A DNA stretch of 9,954 bases from Actinomycetota bacterium. Its GTDB lineage: Bacteria > Actinomycetota > Acidimicrobiia > Acidimicrobiales > Ilumatobacteraceae. The DNA lies in assembly GCA_005788205.1 (NCBI GenBank), contig SXYT01000010.1, forward strand, positions 1-9,954, written 5' to 3'. This document shows, one piece after another, positions 1 through 6,167 of the stretch. The translations under genes and the position numbers were made by a program. Each line of letters starts with the position of its first letter. Positions within the stretch are counted from its first letter, which is position 1. The notes beneath the pieces are model-generated. The model was not told the origin of the DNA. It ran no database searches and saw only the letters and a list, made by a program, of their open reading frames with translations.

Positions 1-33
1 AGGCCGCAGGTTCAAAGCCTGTCACCCCGACCA
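1..33 (+). tRNA. tRNA 3' end, probably tRNA-Pro (partial)
   Basis: Only the 3' part of a tRNA is present. Positions 1-5 look like the variable loop. GCAGG (6-10) pairs with CCTGT (18-22) as a five-pair T-stem closed by a G-T pair, around the seven-base loop TTCAAAG (11-17). The acceptor strand CACCCCG (23-29), discriminator A (30) and encoded CCA (31-33) follow. The missing 5' acceptor strand should therefore be CGGGGTG, which with this T-arm is typical of bacterial tRNA-Pro. The anticodon lies outside the window, so the amino acid is inferred. No U-rich terminator follows. Confidence 0.8.
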
Positions 34-61
34 TTGCGTGCACCCGAATCCCCGGCCGAGC

Positions 62-78
62 GCAGTCCGCGTGACTGC
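62..78. repeat. Short inverted repeat between tRNA and BVMO gene
   Basis: GCAGTC (62-67) and GACTGC (73-78) form a perfect six-base inverted repeat with a five-base spacer. It lies in the 134-base gap between the tRNA and the monooxygenase start. It could be a small operator or a weak hairpin after the tRNA. There is no T-tract, so it is not a standard intrinsic terminator. The rest of this gap shows nothing I can name. Confidence 0.3.
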
Positions 79-154
79 ACGAGCACGCCCCCAGTGGTCG
101 ATCCGCGAGGTGGGGCGACGACATGCGAAAATGGGCGCGACGGCCACGAACAGG

Positions 155-167
155 TACTGAGGCAGTA
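155..167 (+). promoter_or_regulatory. Ribosome-binding region of the BVMO gene, in a small palindrome
   Basis: GAGG at 159-162 lies five bases before the ATG at 168 and supports that start. It sits in a small perfect inverted repeat, TACTG (155-159), AGG, CAGTA (163-167), directly abutting the start codon. A competing start at 123 has GAGGTG at 107-112, ten bases away. It would add 15 arginine-rich residues that do not resemble the start of related BVMOs. Confidence 0.45.
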
Positions 168-1982
168 ATGGCACACTCAGACGAACCGGACTTTGACCCG
201 GCGGCACTCCGCGCTCGATACGCACTCGAGCGCGAGAAGAGACTGCGGTCCGACGGGATTGACCAGTACCGCGAGGCTCGCGGGGACCTCGCCGTGTACG
301 TCGAGGCCGATCCCTACGCACCGGCTGCGGTCGATCGTGAGCCAGTGGTCGAGGACGTTGAGGTCGCGATCATCGGGGGCGGGTTCAGCGGGCTTCTCGC
401 CGCGGCCCGGTTGTCGGAGCGGGGTATCACCGGGTTCCGGATCGTCGAGGCCGGTTCGGATTTCGGTGGGACGTGGTACTGGAACCGTTACCCGGGTGCG
501 CAGTGCGACACCGATGCCTATTGCTACCTCCCGCTGCTGGAGGAACTCGGGTACATGCCGAGGGAGAAGTACGCCTACGCCAAAGAGATTTTCGAGCACT
601 CACAGCGGATCGGTCGGCACTACGGGCTCTATGACCGCACCCATTTCTCCACCCGAGTGAGCTCGTTGGAGTGGGACGACGCGCTCGCCCGTTGGCACGT
701 CCGCACGGATCTCGGCGATGATGTGCGGGCACGGTTCGTCGTGTCGGCGCTCGGGCCGATGTCGCGCCCGAAGCTGCCCGGCATCCCGGGGTTGGAGACG
801 TTCGCCGGGCACTCGTTCCACACCGGTCGCTGGGACTACGGCTACACGGGCGGTGACTCCACCGGGGGGATGACCCGTCTCGCCGACAAGAGGGTCGCGG
901 TGATCGGCACCGGTGCGTCGGCGATCCAGTGCGTGCCGCGACTGGCGCGCGATGCGCAGCACGTCTACCTGTTCCAGCGGACCCCGTCGTCGGTCGACTT
1001 CCGCCGCAACCAGCCGACCGACCCCGAGTGGTGGACGTCGCTCCAGCCGGGCTGGCAGCGCCAGCGGCGGGAGAACTTCGATGCCATCTCGATGGGCCGG
1101 GCGGTGGACACCGACCTCGTCGACGACGGATGGACCGACATCTTCCGCGCGATCTCGTCACCCAAGGGCGAGAACCGACCGCGCTCCCGGGAGGAGCGCG
1201 ATCGTGTCGTCGAGCTGACCGACATGCGCAAGATGGAGGAGATCCGCGGCCGTGTCGACGACACGGTTCTCGACCGCGAAACGGCTGACTTGCTGAAGCC
1301 GTACTACCGGGTGATGTGCAAGCGGCCGACGTTCAACGACGAGTACCTCGAGTGCTTCAACCGCGACAACGTCACGCTGATCGACGTCAGCGAGAGCAAG
1401 GGCGTCGAGCGGATCACCGAGCACGGCGTGGTGGCCGACGGCAACGAATACGACGTCGACCTCATCGTGTACGCCTCCGGTTTCGAGACGTCACCCGACC
1501 TGCGCCGTCGGACCGGAGTGGACGTGCTCGGCCGGAATGGCGTGCACTACGACGACATGAGAGCGCAGGGATTGAGGACCCTGCATGGCTTCTGCACCCG
1601 TGGCTTTCCGAACCTGTTCTCGATCGGCATCTCACAGAACGCGTTCAGCGTGAACATGACCTCGATGTTCGACGACCAGGCCCGCCACATCGCCTACATC
1701 GTCGCCGAAGCGACGGCACGAAGGGCGCGGACCGTCGAGCCCACCGATGCTGGCCAGGAGGCGTGGGCGGCCCAGCTCACGCGGCCGAGCTCAGGTGGCG
1801 ACGGCAGCGGCGGGTTCCTCAGCTCCTGCACGCCGGGTTACTACAACAACGAAGGCAGGTCCACCGGCACCAACTCGTTCCTCGGCGCGTTCCCCCGTGG
1901 CATCGGCGCCTTCAACCAGCTGCTCGAGGACTGGCGCGCCGCCGGTGACCTCGATGGTCTCGAGCTGATCTTCGACAGCTGA
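168..1982 (+). CDS. Class I flavin-dependent Baeyer-Villiger monooxygenase
   Basis: The 604-residue protein should be a cytosolic FAD- and NADPH-dependent monooxygenase that inserts oxygen next to a ketone carbonyl, giving an ester or lactone. An FAD Rossmann motif GGGFSG is at 70-75, followed by GGTWYWNRYPGAQCD at 100-114. The class I fingerprint FxGxxxHxxxWD is complete at 212-223 (F212, G214, H218, W222, D223). A second nucleotide motif, GTGASA at 247-252, binds NADPH. KRP at 385-387 matches the region that holds the active-site arginine of phenylacetone and cyclohexanone monooxygenases, so R386 is the likely catalytic residue. The length is at the long end for the family because of an N-terminal extension starting FDPAALRARY, seen in many actinobacterial members. 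The substrate (cyclic or aryl ketone, or steroid) cannot be told from sequence. It stands alone: no dehydrogenase or esterase partner lies beside it. The family is secure; the start is likely but not certain. Confidence 0.93.
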   Translation: MAHSDEPDFDPAALRARYALEREKRLRSDGIDQYREARGDLAVYVEADPYAPAAVDREPVVEDVEVAIIGGGFSGLLAAARLSERGITGFRIVEAGSDFGGTWYWNRYPGAQCDTDAYCYLPLLEELGYMPREKYAYAKEIFEHSQRIGRHYGLYDRTHFSTRVSSLEWDDALARWHVRTDLGDDVRARFVVSALGPMSRPKLPGIPGLETFAGHSFHTGRWDYGYTGGDSTGGMTRLADKRVAVIGTGASAIQCVPRLARDAQHVYLFQRTPSSVDFRRNQPTDPEWWTSLQPGWQRQRRENFDAISMGRAVDTDLVDDGWTDIFRAISSPKGENRPRSREERDRVVELTDMRKMEEIRGRVDDTVLDRETADLLKPYYRVMCKRPTFNDEYLECFNRDNVTLIDVSESKGVERITEHGVVADGNEYDVDLIVYASGFETSPDLRRRTGVDVLGRNGVHYDDMRAQGLRTLHGFCTRGFPNLFSIGISQNAFSVNMTSMFDDQARHIAYIVAEATARRARTVEPTDAGQEAWAAQLTRPSSGGDGSGGFLSSCTPGYYNNEGRSTGTNSFLGAFPRGIGAFNQLLEDWRAAGDLDGLELIFDS

Positions 1983-2025
1983 GCCCGGGGCTCAACACGG
2001 CGGCTTGCCCCGGGGAAGGTCCCGG
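1980..2025. terminator. Palindromes in the convergent gap, possible bidirectional terminator
   Basis: The BVMO and asd genes end facing each other, 58 bases apart. TGAGCCC (1980-1986) and GGGCTCA (1988-1994) are perfect arms around one base and include the BVMO stop codon; a real hairpin would use about five pairs and a five-base loop. A second hairpin is CCGGG (2010-2014) with CCCGG (2021-2025) around a six-base loop. Neither has a T-tract, so termination here is inferred from position and structure only. Confidence 0.35.
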
Positions 2026-2040
2026 TCGGCCCGCGGAACC

Positions 2041-3060
2041 TCAGACGAGCAGTTCGGCGATCTGCACGGCGTGGAGCGCCGCGCCCTTGCGGAGGTTGTC
2101 ATTGCTGACGAACAACGCGAGCCCGCGGTTGTCCGGTGCTGACTGGTCCTGGCGGATGCGCCCGACGAAGCACGCGTCTGCTCCGGCCGCCTCGAGCGGG
2201 GTCGGGATGTCGCTGAGCACCACACCGGGCGCCGAGGCCAGGATCTCCACGGCGCGGGATGCCGTCATCGGGCGGGAGAACTCCACGTTCAGCGCGAGGG
2301 AGTGACCCGTGAACACCGGGACGCGCACGCACGTGCCGGACACGAGCAGGCCGGGGATCTCCAGGATCTTGCGCGTCTCGTTGCGCAGCTTCTTCTCCTC
2401 GTCCGTCTCGCCCTCGCCGTCGTCGACCAACGACCCCGCGTACGGCAGCACGTTGAACGCGATCGGCCGGGCGAACTTCTTCGGTGTGGGCCACATGACT
2501 GCGTGACCGTCGAACGTCAGCCCGGCGGCACCGGCCGTCATCGCCTGGGCCTGGGAGTCGAGCTCCTCGACGCCGGCGAGGCCGCCGCCGCTGACGGCCT
2601 GGTAGGTGGATGCGACCATCCGCACCAGCCCGGCCTCGTCGTGCAGGGGCTTCAGCACCGGCATGGCGGCCATGGTGGTGCAGTTCGGGTTGGCGATGAT
2701 CCCCTTCGGCGGGTTCTTCGCCAGGTGGCCATTCACCTCGCTGACGACGAGCGGCACCTCCGGGTCCATCCGGAAGGCACTGGAGTTGTCGATGACGACG
2801 GCACCGGCGGCCGCGAAACGCGGGGCGAGCTCGCGTGAGGAGGTGGCACCGGCGGAGAAGAGCGCGATGTCGAGACCTGACGGGTCGGCGGTGGAGGCAT
2901 CCTCCACCGTGACGTCGAGATCACCGAAGCGCAGGACGGTGCCGGCGGAACGGCTGGAAGCGAAGAAACGGACCCCGGACAGCGGGAAATTCCTCTCGAG
3001 GAGGAGGGTCCTCATGACACTTCCCACCTGGCCTGTCGCCCCGACAACTCCCACTCGCAT
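2041..3060 (-). CDS. asd: Aspartate-semialdehyde dehydrogenase
   Basis: The 339-residue enzyme reduces L-aspartyl-4-phosphate with NADPH to L-aspartate-4-semialdehyde, the branch point toward lysine/diaminopimelate, threonine and methionine. The N-terminal nucleotide motif GATGQVG is at 7-13. The catalytic cysteine is C127 in NPNCTT, and STYQAVSGGG at 151-160 is typical of the family. RVPVFTGHS carries substrate-binding R246 and catalytic H253. The length is normal. I chose the ATG at 3060 because MRVGVVGATG begins directly with the first strand of the Rossmann fold. An in-frame ATG at 3099 would add 13 unneeded residues and overlap the upstream gene. The start lies 11 bases after the methyltransferase stop and has no clear Shine-Dalgarno sequence, but a TAGCCT motif lies 8 bases before it. 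The gene may be transcribed both in the operon and from its own leaderless promoter. Confidence 0.97.
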   Translation of the reverse strand: MRVGVVGATGQVGSVMRTLLLERNFPLSGVRFFASSRSAGTVLRFGDLDVTVEDASTADPSGLDIALFSAGATSSRELAPRFAAAGAVVIDNSSAFRMDPEVPLVVSEVNGHLAKNPPKGIIANPNCTTMAAMPVLKPLHDEAGLVRMVASTYQAVSGGGLAGVEELDSQAQAMTAGAAGLTFDGHAVMWPTPKKFARPIAFNVLPYAGSLVDDGEGETDEEKKLRNETRKILEIPGLLVSGTCVRVPVFTGHSLALNVEFSRPMTASRAVEILASAPGVVLSDIPTPLEAAGADACFVGRIRQDQSAPDNRGLALFVSNDNLRKGAALHAVQIAELLV

Positions 3061-3068
3061 GAGCGGAA

Positions 3069-3076
3069 AGGCTAAC
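3069..3076 (-). promoter_or_regulatory. Putative -10 element of asd (GTTAGCCT)
   Basis: On the minus strand GTTAGCCT ends 8 bases before the asd ATG. The same eight bases precede the lysC start. The TAG in it is also the stop codon of the upstream methyltransferase. With no good Shine-Dalgarno sequence, the spacing fits a leaderless or nearly leaderless transcript. No convincing -35 element is visible; TTGGTG is about 19 bases upstream of TAGCCT. This is inference from a repeated pattern, not a proven promoter. Confidence 0.45.
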
Positions 3077-3920
3077 CACGGCGGGCGAGAAGCCACCAAT
3101 GACTTTTGTTCGCCACGTCAAGGTCGCGCTGCGCGACGGTCTCGCCGCGGTACTCGACCGGTTTCTGCGGCCTGCCGGGATGATGGAGAACGGCCACCTC
3201 GGAGAGGTCGATCTTCGTGGCCTCCACTGCGGCGAACACGCGGCGCGGATCGAGCCTGTTGGCCTGCCAGCCGAGACGGGTCGACCAACGCCAACGGGAC
3301 AGCCTGTCGCCTGCCACAGGCAGGTGCCAGAGCGACCTCACCACGGCACCGGCCGGCACGAGCAGGGCATCCTCGGGGACCCACGTGCGGTAGTTGAGCG
3401 CGACCCATCCCCCGGGCTTCACGATGCGCAGTGCCTCACGGGTGAGCCGGACCGCATCGGAGGACCTGCAGTGCTGGAGTGTGATGTAGGAGAACACCAC
3501 GTCGACGCTCTGGTCGGGGACGTTGATCGAGTTCCCGTCGGCGATGTGGACGGTGCGGAAAGAGTTGACCCTGCCGAAACGGGCGACCGTCTCGCGGCAA
3601 CGCTCGAGGAATGCCGCGTCCACATCGGTTGCCGTGACGCTCCCGAACTTCCGCGTGAAGGCCGCCGTCATCCTGCCGATGCCGGAGCCGATCTCCAGCA
3701 TCGAGAGCCCGAGTGCCGCCGACGACCAGCCGAACCTGTCGATGTAGACGTCGACCTCGGCATCACCCGTCTCCACGAAGTTCTCGAGGTTCAGCGCCTC
3801 GCCGGTGAGATTGTTGAACACCCAGCCGGTCTCGCGGACGACGTCATCAGCGCTCTCGCGCGCCTCGGCGCGGGTCCCCGCGGCCCGCCACGGCGTTAGC
3901 TGACGGCGTCTCTCTGCCAT
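3072..3920 (-). CDS. Class I SAM-dependent methyltransferase between lysC and asd
   Basis: The 282-residue protein has a clear class I methyltransferase core. Motif I is LEIGSGIGRM at 75-84, and the second strand ends in an acidic residue at TATDVD (D99) for the SAM ribose. DVVFSYITLQH at 140-150 is the post-motif region, and VKPGG at 167-171 completes the fold. The first 70 residues form a separate N-terminal segment (WVFNNLTGEALNLENFVETG). The C-terminal part (about 175-282) is basic and tryptophan-rich and ends SHWWLLARRG. No signal peptide or membrane segment is seen. The substrate is unknown: the core resembles small-molecule, lipid or sugar methyltransferases, and nothing points to DNA or RNA. 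It lies 22 bases after lysC and 11 bases before asd on the same strand, so it is probably cotranscribed. The ribosome-binding site is weak (GGCGG abutting the ATG). A role in aspartate-pathway control is possible but unsupported. Confidence 0.88.
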   Translation of the reverse strand: MAERRRQLTPWRAAGTRAEARESADDVVRETGWVFNNLTGEALNLENFVETGDAEVDVYIDRFGWSSAALGLSMLEIGSGIGRMTAAFTRKFGSVTATDVDAAFLERCRETVARFGRVNSFRTVHIADGNSINVPDQSVDVVFSYITLQHCRSSDAVRLTREALRIVKPGGWVALNYRTWVPEDALLVPAGAVVRSLWHLPVAGDRLSRWRWSTRLGWQANRLDPRRVFAAVEATKIDLSEVAVLHHPGRPQKPVEYRGETVAQRDLDVANKSHWWLLARRG

Positions 3921-3942
3921 CCGCCGAGTCTGGCAGACCGAC

Positions 3943-4455
3943 CTACTTGCGCTCGGGCAATGGCGCGGAGTACGCGGTCCCGGAGTCGAGACCGAACGCG
4001 GTGTGGAGTGCTCGCACGGCGGTCTCCATGTCAGACAGCGAGACGACGACGGACACCCTGATGGTGCTGGTGGAGATCATGTGGATGTTGACGTTGTTGT
4101 CCGCCAGCACCCTGAACATCCTCGCGGCGATCCCGGGGCTGGTCTTCATGCCGGCCCCCACGAGGGAGACCTTCGCGATGTCGGCATCGTGCGTGACGGC
4201 CTGCGCGCCTATCTCCACCGCGACACGGGCGACGATGTCCTCGGCCGCCCTCATGTCCGCCTTGGGGACGGTGAAGGAGATGTCGGTGAGGCCGTCCTTG
4301 GACGTGTTCTGCACGATCATGTCCACGTTGATGTTGGCGTTCGCCAGGTTCTCGAACAGCGCGGCCGAGATCCCCGGCCTGTCGGGAACCGCGATGACGG
4401 TGACCTTCGACTCGCTCGCATCCTGCACGACTCCGGAGATGACGGGGTCTTCCAT
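3943..4455 (-). CDS. lysC: Aspartate kinase beta subunit from internal in-frame start
   Basis: An in-frame ATG at 4455 (M251 of the full-length kinase) would give a 170-residue protein starting MEDPVISGVV and holding only the two ACT domains. It is preceded by AAGGAGG at a spacing of seven bases, the best ribosome-binding site in the window. In Corynebacterium glutamicum and Bacillus subtilis a regulatory beta subunit is made from the equivalent place and assembles with alpha as an alpha2beta2 kinase. The residues after this methionine align well with the start of the corynebacterial beta chain (ISGV and SESKVTV match the family pattern). Two subunits are therefore expected here, though expression is inferred. 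Confidence 0.82.
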   Translation of the reverse strand: MEDPVISGVVQDASESKVTVIAVPDRPGISAALFENLANANINVDMIVQNTSKDGLTDISFTVPKADMRAAEDIVARVAVEIGAQAVTHDADIAKVSLVGAGMKTSPGIAARMFRVLADNNVNIHMISTSTIRVSVVVSLSDMETAVRALHTAFGLDSGTAYSAPLPERK

Positions 4456-5205
4456 GGTGGCTCCTCCTTCAGAGGCTTCGTTGGCGACCCACGTGCCGTG
4501 CTCCCAGGTGAAACTGGAGCGGACGTGGATGGGGACGTTGTGGTTGCGCGCGAACTCGACGGACCGGAGTGCCAGCACCTTGCTTCCCACCCCGGCCATC
4601 TCGAGCATCTCCTCGAACTGGAGACGGGCGAGCTTGCGTGCCTGGGGGACGATGCGCGGGTCGGCGGTGAAGACGCCCGTGACGTCGGTGTAGATCTCGC
4701 ACACGTCCGCGTCGAGCGCGGCCGCGAGCGCGACGGCCGTGGTGTCGCTTCCGCCGCGACCGAGGGTTGTCACCTCGCTGTCGGTCGACACACCCTGGAA
4801 TCCCGCGACCACGACCACCTTGCCGGCGGCGAGCGCATCGCGCACGCGGTCACCCTTGACCTCGAGGATCTTGGCCTTGGTGTGCACGGTGTCGGTGATG
4901 ATGCCGACCTGCGAGCCGGTGAAACTCACGGCGTCGATGCCGATGCCGGCGAGTGCGATGCAGAGGAGCGACATGGAGATGCGCTCACCGGCAGTGAGCA
5001 GCATGTCCATCTCCCGGCCGGGCTGGATGCCCGACACCGCGTTCGCCAGCGAGATCAGGTTGTCGGTGGACTTCCCCATGGCGGACACGACCACCACCAC
5101 GTCGTTGCCGTGGTTGCGCGTGAACGCCACGTGGTCGGCGACGGCCTTGATGCGGTCCGGATCGGCCACGGAGGTCCCGCCGTACTTCTGAACTACGAGT
5201 GCCAC
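3943..5205 (-). CDS. lysC: Aspartate kinase, alpha subunit (full length)
   Basis: The 420-residue enzyme phosphorylates L-aspartate with ATP to aspartyl-4-phosphate, the committed step of the aspartate family. The catalytic domain (about 1-240) shows KYGGTS at 7-12, GRGGSDTTA at 149-157 and TDVTGVFTADPR at 173-184. Two ACT domains follow. The first begins near VTVIAVPDRPGIS (about 264-276) and the second near KVSLVGAGMKTSPGI (about 345-359). In relatives they bind lysine and/or threonine for feedback inhibition. Length and layout match the Corynebacterium/Bacillus type, in which a second subunit is made from an internal start. The start codon is GTG at 5205, leading straight into ALVVQKYGG. 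It has no clear Shine-Dalgarno sequence but has GTTAGCCT 9 bases upstream. It heads the block lysC, methyltransferase, asd. Confidence 0.97.
   Translation of the reverse strand: MALVVQKYGGTSVADPDRIKAVADHVAFTRNHGNDVVVVVSAMGKSTDNLISLANAVSGIQPGREMDMLLTAGERISMSLLCIALAGIGIDAVSFTGSQVGIITDTVHTKAKILEVKGDRVRDALAAGKVVVVAGFQGVSTDSEVTTLGRGGSDTTAVALAAALDADVCEIYTDVTGVFTADPRIVPQARKLARLQFEEMLEMAGVGSKVLALRSVEFARNHNVPIHVRSSFTWEHGTWVANEASEGGATMEDPVISGVVQDASESKVTVIAVPDRPGISAALFENLANANINVDMIVQNTSKDGLTDISFTVPKADMRAAEDIVARVAVEIGAQAVTHDADIAKVSLVGAGMKTSPGIAARMFRVLADNNVNIHMISTSTIRVSVVVSLSDMETAVRALHTAFGLDSGTAYSAPLPERK
4463..4469 (-). promoter_or_regulatory. Internal Shine-Dalgarno sequence for the lysC beta subunit
   Basis: On the minus strand these bases read AAGGAGG, a near-perfect anti-16S match, seven bases before the internal ATG at 4455. 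It lies in codons for the linker SEGGAT between the kinase and ACT domains, where the protein sequence can tolerate it. The full-length kinase start has no comparable site. Confidence 0.8.
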
Positions 5206-5214
5206 AGGAACCCG

Positions 5215-5222
5215 AGGCTAAC
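5215..5222 (-). promoter_or_regulatory. Putative -10 element of lysC (GTTAGCCT)
   Basis: On the minus strand GTTAGCCT ends nine bases before the GTG start of lysC. It is identical to the element before asd. The intervening bases CGGGTTCCT contain no Shine-Dalgarno sequence, so a very short leader or leaderless mRNA is likely. No clear -35 was recognised. Confidence 0.5.
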
Positions 5223-5270
5223 GCGGGTGCACTATTGCTCCCACTGACTTTTCCGACGATGCGGGGTGCA

Positions 5271-5278
5271 GGTAGCCT
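5271..5278 (+). promoter_or_regulatory. Putative -10 element of the cyclophilin gene (GGTAGCCT)
   Basis: GGTAGCCT ends nine bases before the GTG at 5288, the same distance as in the divergent lysC promoter. The bases between are pyrimidine-rich with no Shine-Dalgarno sequence. The lysC and cyclophilin elements face away from each other inside one 82-base gap. Confidence 0.48.
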
Positions 5279-5287
5279 CTCTCCTTC

Positions 5288-6106
5288 GTGGGCACAGACA
5301 AGAGAAACAGGCAGAAGCAGAACCGCCAGGTGGCGCGCGAGGCGCGGGCGAGAGAGTTGCGGCGCGCGAAGGTGCGCGGTCGCGCGACCCTGTACGGCGG
5401 GATCATCGCGGCCGTTCTCGTGACCGTCTTGGCGATCAGCCTGCTGGGCGGCGGCGATGACAGCCCGGCCGACGTCACGGACACGACCTCCGTCGAGGAG
5501 GCGCCGGCGTTGTCGACCGTCCCGGGCAGGCAGATCACCGGTGACACGCCGTGCCCGAAGACCGATGGCAGCGAGGAGCGCGCGACCGTCTTCGAGAAGG
5601 CACCGCCCACCTGCATCGATGCCACCGGCAAGTACACCGCGACCTTCGACACCAGCGAGGGCAAGATCGTCGTCGCGCTCGACACCGGGAAGACCCCGAA
5701 CACCGTCAACAACTTCGTCGTGCTGTCCCGCTACAAGTACTACGACGGTTCGTTCATCTTCCGCACCGACCCGACCATCGACATCATCCAGGGCGGCGGG
5801 GCGACCAACTCCGACGACCCCGGGTACTCCATCAAGGACGAAGGCAACGGTTTCAGCTACGAGGAGGGCGACCTCGTCATGGCCCGCACGGGTGCACCCG
5901 ACTCTGCCGGCGGGCAGTTCTTCTTTGTCACCGGCGAGAAGGCCGCGCTCCTGAACAGCCAGGGGACGTACGTGGTCTTCGGCAAGGTCACGGACGGACT
6001 GGACGTGGTGAAGTCGATCATCGGCCTGAACTCCGGAACGGGCAGTCTCGGCGGGGCACCCAGCCGCAACGTCGAGATCACCACGGTCACCATCACCGAG
6101 AGCTGA
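5288..6106 (+). CDS. Membrane-anchored cyclophilin-type peptidyl-prolyl isomerase
   Basis: The 272-residue protein should catalyse cis-trans isomerisation of X-Pro bonds outside the cytoplasmic membrane. It begins with about 32 strongly basic residues (MGTDKRNRQKQNRQ...), then one hydrophobic helix at about 36-54 (GGIIAAVLVTVLAISLL) with no cleavage site. This gives a signal-anchor with the C-terminus outside. A Thr/Asp/Pro-rich linker runs to about 115 and holds C89 and C109, which could form a disulfide. The cyclophilin domain (about 116-272) shows YYDGSFIFRT, IIQGGG (166-171), GGQFFFVTG (188-196) and YVVFGKV (208-214). R159 probably matches the catalytic arginine of human CypA, but the FHRVIPxFMIQGG segment is altered. 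The tryptophan of cyclosporin-sensitive cyclophilins is absent, as is usual in bacteria. The GTG start is the only one giving the full basic N-terminus. A clear SD is lacking. Confidence 0.9.
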   Translation: MGTDKRNRQKQNRQVAREARARELRRAKVRGRATLYGGIIAAVLVTVLAISLLGGGDDSPADVTDTTSVEEAPALSTVPGRQITGDTPCPKTDGSEERATVFEKAPPTCIDATGKYTATFDTSEGKIVVALDTGKTPNTVNNFVVLSRYKYYDGSFIFRTDPTIDIIQGGGATNSDDPGYSIKDEGNGFSYEEGDLVMARTGAPDSAGGQFFFVTGEKAALLNSQGTYVVFGKVTDGLDVVKSIIGLNSGTGSLGGAPSRNVEITTVTITES

Positions 6107-6153
6107 ACGGGCCCGCGACGGTCGGCCGGATGGGAACCCCGGGCATCCCGCCA

Positions 6154-6161
6154 GTTACCCT
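6154..6161 (+). promoter_or_regulatory. Putative -10 element of the hydroxyacyl-CoA dehydrogenase gene (GTTACCCT)
   Basis: GTTACCCT ends six bases before the ATG at 6168 and differs by one base from the elements before lysC and asd. There is no Shine-Dalgarno sequence in CGTCGC, the six bases before the start. A transcript starting at or next to the A of the ATG would be expected. The 61-base gap otherwise holds only a weak GGATG/CATCC hairpin (6128-6148). Confidence 0.5.
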
Positions 6162-6167
6162 CGTCGC

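Noticed and set aside
123..167. Earlier ATG at 123 as the BVMO start, with GAGGTG upstream
   Set aside because: It adds 15 arginine-rich residues not expected in the family; the ATG at 168 has GAGG at good spacing and leads into the usual FDPAALRARY start. It is kept as an alternative only.
3060..3099. Earlier in-frame ATG at 3099 for asd
   Set aside because: It places 13 extra residues before the first Rossmann strand and overlaps the end of the methyltransferase gene.
4003..5247. Long plus-strand open frame opposite lysC
   Set aside because: The product is a low-complexity string of His, Asp, Val and Gly; the opposite strand is unmistakable aspartate kinase.
6133..6156. GGAAC followed 16 bases later by GTT before the 6168 gene, resembling an ECF-sigma promoter; GGAAC also at 7705-7709
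   Set aside because: The GTT half is missing before the mutase, the spacing to the -10-like motif differs (18 versus 15), and five-base matches are common by chance. It would need sigma-factor data.
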